53,692 bases of DNA, taken from NCBI RefSeq assembly GCF_002115755.1, contig NZ_JFKA01000017.1, positions 1-53,692 on the forward strand. Direction: 5' to 3'. Below are positions 28,256 to 36,111 of the stretch, one piece after another. The notes beneath the pieces are model-generated. The model was not told the DNA's origin. It was given only the letters and a program-made list of their open reading frames with translations, and did not search any database. Positions within the stretch are counted from its first letter, which is position 1; each line of letters starts with the position of its first letter. This stretch comes from Thalassospira mesophila (lineage in GTDB: Bacteria; Pseudomonadota; Alphaproteobacteria; Rhodospirillales; Thalassospiraceae). The position numbers and the translations under genes were made by a program.

Positions 28256-29677
28256 ATGATCCGTCCCGGCATTATTAACGAAAGCCAGCAAAAAAAGGTC
28301 GAAACGGCCCGGCAAAGCGCCAGCAGTGCCGGATCGGACCTGCGGTTATCGGCCATCATCGAACTGGCCGTTTTCATGGGCCTGTTTTTGGCGGTTGATT
28401 ATGTGCTGGGAACGGGCGACCGGTTCTGGGCAATTGCGCCGCACCCGTTATGGGCGGTGGTTATTTTGTTATCGGTGCAATATGGCACCACCGCCGGGTT
28501 GATTGCGGCCATTGCCTGCAGTGCGGCCTTGCTTACCGGCCATTTACCGGTCCAGAATGTGGATCAGGATTACTACGATTATCTGCTTTATATCGGCTGG
28601 CGGCCAATTGTCTGGATGCTCAGCGCGCTTTTTCTGGGCGAATTGCGCCGGCGCCAACTGGTTGAAAATGCCGAATTGCACGCCGAAGTCGCCCAAACCC
28701 ATCTGCGTGAAGAAACCCTGTCCAAAGCCTATTCCTCGACGATGGAACGGGTGAACTTTCTCGAACGCCAAATCGCCACCCAGGCCCAAACCGTTCTGAC
28801 CGTGTTTCGCGCCGCCCAGAATGTCGAACGCCTTGAAGTCGGCGACGTGATTACCGGTATTGAAAGCCTGGTCGAGGAAATTCTGGCACCGAACAAATTT
28901 TCGGTCTTTGTGCCCAGTCGCAACAATCTCGATGCCCTCGTTTCGCATGGCTGGGACACACCGACGGAATTTTCCCGGCAAATCACCGGTGACAGCGCGC
29001 TTTATTCGGTTCTTCTTACCGAACGCCGCACCCTTATGGTCACCCGCGAAGCCGATTCCCTGATCATGGGCAGCGATGCGCTGATCGCCATCCCGATTCA
29101 AAACAACGTTACCGGCGATGTCATTGCCGTTATCCGGATCGAGGAAATTGATTTCGACAAACTGAACAGTTCGCTTCTGATCAACGCCAACCTGCTAAGC
29201 CAATGGCTGAGCAATGCCTTTGCCAAGGCCGAAACATACGAAAATTCAGCCTGGATTACCGCCGACGGATCGCGCCGGGCGGTTGTTTCCAGCCAGCTTT
29301 GGCCCTCACTTTCGGACTGGCTGCTTCAGGTATGCCGACGCAACCAGATGTCGTTATGGCGGCTTGATGTGCAAAGCACGAAACGGGTGATCGCCAATGA
29401 TGAAATCCTGACCCTGACCGACCAGATCGCACGGGGATTTTCGCGCGAATTACGCAATACCGACCTGGTTTTTCAACGTGATGGTCGCGAAAACGGCACC
29501 ATCATTTCAATCTTGCTGATTGGCATTGATGAAACCGGCGTCGCCATCGTGCAGGGCAAGTTGCGCGAACATTTGCAGTCCAACAGCGATCAAATCATTT
29601 CCGGGCTGGGCCTGTCGCCGGTATGCGTGATTGATCCTGCGACCGACCTTGACAATGCAAAGCGCGACGCCCCATGA
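28256..29677 (+). CDS. pelD: PelD c-di-GMP receptor
   Basis: A 473-residue inner-membrane protein. Four membrane helices (about 33-130), a coiled-coil linker, a GAF domain (about 180-325) and a degenerate GGDEF domain (about 335-455) with no GGDEF motif. The c-di-GMP site can be read as RxxD at R400-N-T-D403, with R437 in the place of the second arginine (in P. aeruginosa R367, D370 and R402, the same 35-residue spacing). Binding c-di-GMP switches on polymer synthesis. Its stop codon overlaps the pelE start (ATGA). Confidence 0.9.
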   Translation: MIRPGIINESQQKKVETARQSASSAGSDLRLSAIIELAVFMGLFLAVDYVLGTGDRFWAIAPHPLWAVVILLSVQYGTTAGLIAAIACSAALLTGHLPVQNVDQDYYDYLLYIGWRPIVWMLSALFLGELRRRQLVENAELHAEVAQTHLREETLSKAYSSTMERVNFLERQIATQAQTVLTVFRAAQNVERLEVGDVITGIESLVEEILAPNKFSVFVPSRNNLDALVSHGWDTPTEFSRQITGDSALYSVLLTERRTLMVTREADSLIMGSDALIAIPIQNNVTGDVIAVIRIEEIDFDKLNSSLLINANLLSQWLSNAFAKAETYENSAWITADGSRRAVVSSQLWPSLSDWLLQVCRRNQMSLWRLDVQSTKRVIANDEILTLTDQIARGFSRELRNTDLVFQRDGRENGTIISILLIGIDETGVAIVQGKLREHLQSNSDQIISGLGLSPVCVIDPATDLDNAKRDAP

Positions 29678-30789
29678 CCAAGACCAAACCGGTTCCCTCT
29701 TCATCGGCCATGCACGACGGCGACCACATTTACGTCGCCCGCCCGCTGTCGTCCTATATCTGGATTTTCCTGATATCAATGCTGGCCCTTCTGCTGTCTG
29801 GCGCGGTCGGCCTTGCCTTTGCCAGCAACCGGTTTGCCTGGCCCGACCTGGCCGCCCTGCATCTGGCCACAGCAGCGCTGGTGGCATTTTTGTGTTACTG
29901 GCGCGGGTCGCGCCGCTTTTTCATTCGTGAATATTGCGTGCTGGCCTTTGGCTATCTTTTATGCGGCTTTTTGGGGGCTGCCGGGGCAATGCTGATTATT
30001 ACGGTCTCGTTTTTCACCCGCAATGACAAATGGCGCTTTCGCGACTGGTATATGGCGCTGTTCCCCGCCGACCTCGCCACCACCGCCGAGGACCTTTATG
30101 GTCAGTTGATCTCGGGCAGCCGTGCGGTTGGCCCGGAACACAGCGTTACGGTTTACACCGATCTGATGCAAGAAGCTGAAACCGACGAAAAACTGGCGAT
30201 TGTGACATTGGTATCGCGGTATTTCCGCCCCGATTTTGCCAATGTGATCATTATGGCCATGAACGACCCCGACCCCACGGTTCGGGTTCTTGCCGCGTCG
30301 GCCAAAGCCCGGATCGAAAACCATTTTTTGGCAAATGTCTTGCGCATTCAGGAAACGATCCGTCAGTCCTCAGACAGTTTCAAAGCCAAAATGGAACTGG
30401 CCACCCTGTATGACGATTATGCCTTTACCGGGCTTTTAGACAGCGAACGTGAAATTGAAAACCGCAAACTGGCCCTTGAAACCTACGAGCAATGCCTGAA
30501 AGAACAGCCAGACAACCCCACCCCGCCTTACAGGATTGGTCGTATTTTGAACCAGCAGCGCGACTATGCCGGGGCCGCACGTTTGTTTGAAATTGCCCTG
30601 GAACGTGCCACCGACAAACAGGCCATTGCCAGTTGGCTGATCGAAGCAACCTATAATGCCAAAAACTATGACCGGGTCCGCGAACTGATCACGCATCACT
30701 TCCCCGAAGCCGCCGACCCCGACAGCCCGGTTGTCAGCCCCTATCGGCTAGACAGCATGGCCCTGTGGCAAAAGGGGGCAACCCAATGA
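29674..30789 (+). CDS. pelE: PelE inner-membrane TPR protein
   Basis: A 371-residue protein with three hydrophobic segments in the first 115 residues and helical TPR-like repeats toward the C-terminus (YEQCLKEQPDNPTPPYRIGRILNQQRDYAGAARLFEIALE). PelE is part of the Pel synthase complex with PelD, F and G; its role is mostly structural. It overlaps pelD and pelF by 4 bp on each side. Confidence 0.85.
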   Translation: MTKTKPVPSSSAMHDGDHIYVARPLSSYIWIFLISMLALLLSGAVGLAFASNRFAWPDLAALHLATAALVAFLCYWRGSRRFFIREYCVLAFGYLLCGFLGAAGAMLIITVSFFTRNDKWRFRDWYMALFPADLATTAEDLYGQLISGSRAVGPEHSVTVYTDLMQEAETDEKLAIVTLVSRYFRPDFANVIIMAMNDPDPTVRVLAASAKARIENHFLANVLRIQETIRQSSDSFKAKMELATLYDDYAFTGLLDSEREIENRKLALETYEQCLKEQPDNPTPPYRIGRILNQQRDYAGAARLFEIALERATDKQAIASWLIEATYNAKNYDRVRELITHHFPEAADPDSPVVSPYRLDSMALWQKGATQ

Positions 30790-32309
30790 GCATTAATCAA
30801 AAACCCGAGGCCGATATCTGCCTGCTGCTCGAAGGAACCTATCCCTATGTGGCGGGCGGCGTTTCAAGCTGGGTCCATGATATTGTCAGCGCTATGCCCG
30901 ATATCACCTTCGAAATTGTTGCCATTCTCGCGCAACGCGGCGGCGATTTACGGCACAGATACGAGGTTCCCGACAATGTTATCGGCATTCATCACCTTTA
31001 TTTGCACGACCGTCCCCGGGGCCGCAAATTTGTCTGGAATACCCAAAAACTGCATCAAGTCACCCAGGCCCTGCTAAACTTTCTCAATCATGGCCGGATC
31101 GAGGATTTTTCAACCTTTACCAAAGGGGTCAACGCCCTTGATATTGGTCAGCATGTTTTATTAAACAGCTATTTTGGCTGGAATTTTCTCAAGGCCTATT
31201 ATTCAGCCCATTTTTCATCGACCTCGTTTCTCGATTTTTTCTGGAGCTGGCGCATCCTGATCGGGGGGATTTTGGCAACCACCCGGTTCGCCCTGCCCAA
31301 AGCGCGCTGTTATCATGCCGTTTCAACCGGCTATGCCGGGTTGCTCGCCGCCCGGGCAAAAATCGAATATCAGCGCCCTGTCGTCCTGACCGAACACGGC
31401 ATTTACACCAATGAACGCCGCATCGAAGTCGCGATGGCCGACTGGCTTTATCAAAACCCCATCCCCGATTACGATATCAAAAGTCTGGAAAAAGACATTC
31501 GATCGTTATGGCTAAAGGGGTTCTCGGCCCTTTCCGGGGCTTGTTACGGGGCGTGCGATGAAATTATCACGCTGTATGAAGGCAATCAGGTTTTGCAGTT
31601 GCGCGATGGTGCCGCCCCGGAACGGGTGCGCGTCATTCCCAATGGCATTGATTACGAAAAATATTCCAAAGTCCCGCGTAACAAGCAGGAAAAACCGATT
31701 ATTGGCCTGATCGGGCGCGTGGTGCCGATCAAGGATATCAAATCCTTTATTCGCGCGGTCCACATGCTAAGCCGCGAAACCCGCAATTTTGAAGCTCTGA
31801 TTTTGGGCCCCACCGACGAAGACCAAACCTATTTTGATGAATGCCTGGCAATGGTCGAACATCTTAAAATTGGTGACATCGTAACGTTTGGCGGTCGGGT
31901 CAATATTGCCGATTATCTTGGCAAAATCGATGTGCTTGTGCTTAGCAGTGTCAGCGAAGCCCAGCCGCTGGTTATTCTTGAAGGCGGTGCGGCGGGCATT
32001 CCCACCGTTGCCACCGATGTTGGCGCGTGCCGCGAGATGCTGTATGGCCGCTCCGACGAAATACCGCCTTTGGGACAAGGCGGCATCGTTGTGCCGGTGG
32101 CCAACCCCAGCGAAATGGCCAAGGCGCTGGGCCAAATCATTATCACTCCGGCAATTCGCGACAAATTTGGCGCAACAATCAAGGAACGGGTGCGAACCCA
32201 GTACAACAAAAAAAGCGTGCTGGCCCTGTATCGTGAAATTTACGAAACCGGGCGTGACGCCCAGGATGGCTATAACGGCCCGCTTATTGCGCACAGGGGA
32301 GAAAACTAA
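30786..32309 (+). CDS. pelF: PelF glycosyltransferase
   Basis: A 507-residue GT4-family glycosyltransferase, the same length as PelF of Pseudomonas. N-terminal LLLEGTYPYVAGGVSSWVHD is the PelF signature, and the EX7E motif is E391...E399 in SEAQPLVILEGGAAG. It polymerises the sugar backbone in the cytoplasm from UDP-linked amino sugars (UDP-GalNAc or UDP-GlcNAc). The start at 30786 is chosen for its ATGA overlap with pelE; an upstream in-frame ATG lies inside pelE. The pelG start overlaps its stop codon (TAATG). Confidence 0.92.
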   Translation: MSINQKPEADICLLLEGTYPYVAGGVSSWVHDIVSAMPDITFEIVAILAQRGGDLRHRYEVPDNVIGIHHLYLHDRPRGRKFVWNTQKLHQVTQALLNFLNHGRIEDFSTFTKGVNALDIGQHVLLNSYFGWNFLKAYYSAHFSSTSFLDFFWSWRILIGGILATTRFALPKARCYHAVSTGYAGLLAARAKIEYQRPVVLTEHGIYTNERRIEVAMADWLYQNPIPDYDIKSLEKDIRSLWLKGFSALSGACYGACDEIITLYEGNQVLQLRDGAAPERVRVIPNGIDYEKYSKVPRNKQEKPIIGLIGRVVPIKDIKSFIRAVHMLSRETRNFEALILGPTDEDQTYFDECLAMVEHLKIGDIVTFGGRVNIADYLGKIDVLVLSSVSEAQPLVILEGGAAGIPTVATDVGACREMLYGRSDEIPPLGQGGIVVPVANPSEMAKALGQIIITPAIRDKFGATIKERVRTQYNKKSVLALYREIYETGRDAQDGYNGPLIAHRGEN

Positions 32310-33685
32310 TGGCCGGTATCGGTTTTACCCTGCGCAAAATGACGGGCCGGGGCGATTTATGGGGAATTGTTCAGGCCTATTCCTATTCGGCCCTGCTATC
32401 GTCGGGGCCGTGGCTGTTTACCATTATGTCGCTGGTCGGCATTACCTTCCTGTCGCGATATCTGGTGACATGGGATGACCTGCTGATTTTTCGCACCGTC
32501 ATCACCTATAACTTTTCATTCTCGCTGGTTTTTTGTGGGCCAATTGTCCTGATCGGCACCCGGCTTTTGGCCGACCAAATCCATGATGACCGGCTGGAGC
32601 ACGCCCCGTCGCTGCTTTTTTCCATGATGCTGACCTATGTTTTACTGGTGTCAGTCCCGCTGATTTATCTGTACGGCTATGCGGCCGATTTAACCCCCAG
32701 CCAGCGTGCCGCCGCCATTGTCGGGGGGTATCTGATTGGCCTGATCTGGACCGTGGTGGTTTTTGTCAGTGCCTTGAAAAACTACACCTATGTTTCGGCG
32801 GTGTTTTTTATCGGCATGTTCATCGCATTTCTGGCCTGTGGACTACTGTTAACCAATTACGGTGCCACAGGGTTAATGTGGGGTTTCAGCGCCGGGTTGG
32901 CCTTTATATTATTCGGATTATTAGGCTGGATCTTTGTCGAATACCCCGCCCTGCCCCGCGATGTTTTCATTTTGTGGCGCCAGGGCGGCACCTATTGGGT
33001 GCTCGGCGTTAGCGGGCTTAGCTATAATATGGCGATCTGGGTGGATAAATGGGTGATGTGGGCACGTGACAGCAAGGTCGATATCGTTGCGGGCGTCTTG
33101 CGCACAGCACCTTATTACGATTCAGCGATGTTTTTGTCCTACCTGTTTACCATTCCGATATTTGCGGTGTTTTTCGTCAATATCGAAACCGCCTTTTTCG
33201 AAAAATACAACCGGTTCTACAAATCATTCCAGAAGCACGCCACCTATACGACGATCGCCAGCTATCAACGCGAAATTATCAATTTCACCTTGTTAAGCCT
33301 GCGCAATCTGGTGGTGTTAACTGGCCTTCTGGCTATCCTGCTGGTTCTGTCGGCCGCCTTCATCATGGAAACCATGAATATTCCCTTCAAGGAAATCGGC
33401 GTGTTCCGGTTCGGCGCACTGGGTGCCTGCCTGCATGTGCTGGCCCTGTTTGCGATGGTGTTTTTATCCTATTTCGATTTTCGCAAACCGGTGATGATCC
33501 TCAACACCATTTTCCTGGTCGCCAATTTCACCTTCAGCTGGCTGTTTGCAGATTATTTTCCGCTACACGGCATGGGGTATTTTCTCGCCGCCGCCCTGAC
33601 CTTTATTCTGGCAATGGCATGCCTGGTCTATAACCTTAAACGGCTGGCATACGGGGCCTTTATTACCAACAACCCCTCGACTTGA
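32309..33685 (+). CDS. pelG: PelG inner-membrane transporter
   Basis: A 458-residue protein with about 12 membrane helices, a member of the MATE/polysaccharide-flippase fold as PelG is (456 residues in Pseudomonas). It begins AGIGFTLRKM, typical of PelG. With PelD, E and F it forms the synthase that carries the growing chain across the inner membrane. Last gene of the pel operon; a GH114 hydrolase gene is convergent 68 bp away. Confidence 0.92.
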   Translation: MAGIGFTLRKMTGRGDLWGIVQAYSYSALLSSGPWLFTIMSLVGITFLSRYLVTWDDLLIFRTVITYNFSFSLVFCGPIVLIGTRLLADQIHDDRLEHAPSLLFSMMLTYVLLVSVPLIYLYGYAADLTPSQRAAAIVGGYLIGLIWTVVVFVSALKNYTYVSAVFFIGMFIAFLACGLLLTNYGATGLMWGFSAGLAFILFGLLGWIFVEYPALPRDVFILWRQGGTYWVLGVSGLSYNMAIWVDKWVMWARDSKVDIVAGVLRTAPYYDSAMFLSYLFTIPIFAVFFVNIETAFFEKYNRFYKSFQKHATYTTIASYQREIINFTLLSLRNLVVLTGLLAILLVLSAAFIMETMNIPFKEIGVFRFGALGACLHVLALFAMVFLSYFDFRKPVMILNTIFLVANFTFSWLFADYFPLHGMGYFLAAALTFILAMACLVYNLKRLAYGAFITNNPST

Positions 33686-33743
33686 CGACGCAGATCACAA
33701 AGCCGGGCGACAAGACAAACGCCGGGCCCATGCCTGTCGTCAA
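33682..33743. terminator. possible terminator between convergent pelG and GH114 genes
   Basis: TTGACGAC (33682-33689) is perfectly complementary to GTCGTCAA (33736-33743), with a long GC-rich loop. It is the only structure I find in the 68-bp convergent gap and is weak as a terminator. Confidence 0.3.
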
Positions 33744-33753
33744 AACCGGCAGA

Positions 33754-34698
33754 TTATTTATTACAATAAACGTTTTTGCCATCAAGCTTGGGGGCTGCGT
33801 TGATCCCCTGAAACCCCATCTCGCGAGCCTGGCGGCAAAAGCCCTCGATATCGGCTTTGGCGGTCAGATATTCAATCGCAAAAACCGGTTTGTGCTGCGC
33901 AACATAAGGCGCAAAATACGCCCCGTGATCATAGGTCACCGGGCTTTCGGTTACCGCGAAATCAAGTTGCCCGGCAAGATCGCGGACCATGTCGGGGGCA
34001 TTTTTCTGACCAATGGTTAAGCCGCGCTTATGGGCTTCAATCGCCATCCAGCGCACAAAACGCAAGGCATCATCGCGCGTAATTTTAAAACCGGTATCGG
34101 TCAGATAGCCATCAATATTATCGGGATCGACCCCTAAAAATCCCTTGGCCCGGCACAAATCAAGCCGGGCTTTGATAATTGGCGCCAGTCTGAAAATCTG
34201 GCGAATATCAAGCCACTTTTCCCCGGCCCAGCCTTCGTAATCCTTGCCCAGCACCGATTTGGGATATTGGCTGGCATCCGTGCGCCAGTCTTCGTAAGAC
34301 CCCGCACTCATGTAACAAATCGGGTAAATGCCCGCCTTGCGCCATTGCCCGACCTGATCGGCGTCAACATCAAACAAATCCGCATCGACAACGCGCGTGC
34401 CCTTGGGCACAGTGACGTCGCCTTGCAACTGCAAGAAAAAATGCGCATCGGGAACCGGCGTGATCACAATCGTGTTGCCCCCAACCGGTGCCGCGTCAGC
34501 CGGACTTGACACAAGCCCCCCGACGACAGCCAGAACACCCCAAACCAGCACAGTCGGGGCAAACAACATCCGGGCGCACAAGGTGCGGCCCCGCGGCTGG
34601 CTTGCGCCTGTAAACACGGCTTTAGCCTGCCCGTCGCGCGGCTTTGCATTCATATCCATATTCGCCATCACCGGGTTGTTCTTTTGCAAAAGGATCAC
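33754..34698 (-). CDS. GH114 endo-alpha-1,4-polygalactosaminidase (detached PelA hydrolase)
   Basis: A 314-residue glycoside hydrolase of family GH114, the family of the PelA hydrolase domain, which cleaves galactosamine-rich Pel. Seen in order: VVDADLFDVD, ICYMSAGSYEDWR, GVDPDNIDGY (family Asp) and TESP with E251, the likely acid. A hydrophobic segment (about 45-70) acts as signal or anchor, placing the enzyme in the periplasm or outside. The start is GTG at 34698, overlapping the stop of the upstream receiver gene (GTGA); ATG at 34668 is possible. Its placement opposite pelG, coupled to a receiver protein, suggests it is expressed separately from the synthesis operon, perhaps to release the biofilm. 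Confidence 0.88.
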   Translation of the reverse strand: MILLQKNNPVMANMDMNAKPRDGQAKAVFTGASQPRGRTLCARMLFAPTVLVWGVLAVVGGLVSSPADAAPVGGNTIVITPVPDAHFFLQLQGDVTVPKGTRVVDADLFDVDADQVGQWRKAGIYPICYMSAGSYEDWRTDASQYPKSVLGKDYEGWAGEKWLDIRQIFRLAPIIKARLDLCRAKGFLGVDPDNIDGYLTDTGFKITRDDALRFVRWMAIEAHKRGLTIGQKNAPDMVRDLAGQLDFAVTESPVTYDHGAYFAPYVAQHKPVFAIEYLTAKADIEGFCRQAREMGFQGINAAPKLDGKNVYCNK

Positions 34699-35069
34699 AC
34701 AGCCGCCAGCAATTTTGCCACGGCCTCTGAAAGCACTTTCATATCAATCGGTTTTGGCAGGTAACAATCGAACCCCGCATTCTCGATATCGGCCAGGTTT
34801 TTTGGCCCATCGGCGATGCTTAAAGCAATTGCCGGGATTTTGCTGCCTGCGGCCCGTACTTCCCGCAAAAAATCGGCACCGGTTTTCGCACCTTCCAAAA
34901 AGAAATCCGCCATGATCAGATCATAGGATGCGCGCTGCCACGCGGCTGTCGCCTCGTCATAGCTGGAAGTCACGCTTACCGTATAGCCTTCCTTGTGCAG
35001 AAGCGACTTCAGCAGACTTCGGGTTATCGGTTCATCTTCGAGAATCAAGACATTGATATTTTCGCGCAT
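34695..35069 (-). CDS. single-domain response regulator
   Basis: A 124-residue receiver domain alone: acidic pocket EDE (11-13), phosphoacceptor D55 in LIMADFFLEG, and the conserved Lys in YLPKPID. There is no output domain, so it acts by protein contact or as a phosphate shuttle or sink. Its stop codon overlaps the GH114 start by 4 bp. The hybrid kinase at 36112-39564, with its Hpt domain, is the obvious phosphodonor. Confidence 0.85.
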   Translation of the reverse strand: MRENINVLILEDEPITRSLLKSLLHKEGYTVSVTSSYDEATAAWQRASYDLIMADFFLEGAKTGADFLREVRAAGSKIPAIALSIADGPKNLADIENAGFDCYLPKPIDMKVLSEAVAKLLAAV

Positions 35070-35088
35070 TTATTCGTCACCAGAATGC

Positions 35089-35118
35089 TGTCCATTATGA
35101 TCATACTCATAAAGGACA
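35089..35118. repeat. inverted repeat before the receiver-GH114 operon
   Basis: TGTCCATTATGA and TCATAAAGGACA pair at 11 of 12 positions around the 6-nt loop TCATAC. It ends 20 bp before the receiver gene start on the minus strand, so it is either an operator or a leader hairpin. It lies in a 133-bp AT-rich gap that probably holds the promoter of this two-gene unit. Confidence 0.5.
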
Positions 35119-35202
35119 ATTTCAGATCAGTTCACGTCTTAAACATGACCGCTATTACCAAAAAGCAAAGGGACAGAGCCATAAATTTTTAATGATTCAA
35201 AC

Positions 35203-36108
35203 TCAGTCCTTGTACTTTACCACCATGTTTCGCCGTGCTGTTTTCGCCTGGTACAAGGCCTGGTCTGCATGTTCTACCAACAATTCGTAATGGTCGTCTT
35301 CGGGAATTTTCGTCGCCACACCCGCACTCATGGTCAGAAAACCATATGGGCTTTCACCGTGCGGAAGTTTCATCTCGACCAGTTCCGCCAACAGGTTTTC
35401 TGCCACGGAACAGGCCCAGGCAATGGGCGCACCGGGCAATAACAAAACAAATTCCTCGCCGCCATAGCGCGCCACCATGTCATTGCCACGTTTGGCCGCC
35501 GTTGCCAGCAACTGGGCCACCGTTTTCAAATACTGGTCGCCCATGCGGTGACCCTGTGAATCGTTGAGTTTTTTGAAAAAATCGATATCAAAAAACACCA
35601 GCGAAACCGGGGTTTGCTGACGGCGCGCATGTTGCCACTCGCGGCGCAAACCCGTTTCAAATTCAAGGCGGTTGGAAACCCCGGTTAACCCGTCGACCCG
35701 CGACTGGCGGCGCAACTGATCCGCCGCCAGTTTAAGCGACATATGCGTGCGCACCCGCGCCTGAACCACGGCGATGCTGACCGGTTTTTTAATAAAATCA
35801 ACGGCCCCGGCATCAAGTGCGCGTGTTTCGTCATCAACATTTGTGCGGCCGGTCACAAAAATAACCCGCGCTTCGGATGCCAGTTGTTTGCCTTGAATTT
35901 GCCGGCAAACCTCGTAGCCATCCTGTTCGGGCATCGAGGCGTCGAGCAAAATCACGTCGAACTCGTGTTGATCGACCATTTTAAGGGCTTCTGCGCCACT
36001 TTTGGCAAACATTAACACTTCATAATAACTTAGCGCAGACGCCAGAATGCGAATGACAATAGGATCATCATCGACAATCAGAATACGTCCGCTCTGGTGA
36101 TTGTTCAT
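35203..36108 (-). CDS. receiver-GGDEF response regulator (diguanylate cyclase)
   Basis: A 301-residue protein joining a receiver domain (about 8-122, phosphoacceptor D56 in LLDASMP) to a GGDEF domain. The active site is intact, GGEEF at 216-220, and the product-inhibition site RxxD is present (R207-G-N-D210) five residues before it. It should make c-di-GMP when phosphorylated. It starts 3 bp after the hybrid kinase gene ends, so they are one operon. The nearest known c-di-GMP receptor is PelD in the same locus. Confidence 0.92.
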   Translation of the reverse strand: MNNHQSGRILIVDDDPIVIRILASALSYYEVLMFAKSGAEALKMVDQHEFDVILLDASMPEQDGYEVCRQIQGKQLASEARVIFVTGRTNVDDETRALDAGAVDFIKKPVSIAVVQARVRTHMSLKLAADQLRRQSRVDGLTGVSNRLEFETGLRREWQHARRQQTPVSLVFFDIDFFKKLNDSQGHRMGDQYLKTVAQLLATAAKRGNDMVARYGGEEFVLLLPGAPIAWACSVAENLLAELVEMKLPHGESPYGFLTMSAGVATKIPEDDHYELLVEHADQALYQAKTARRNMVVKYKD

Positions 36109-36111
36109 TGG

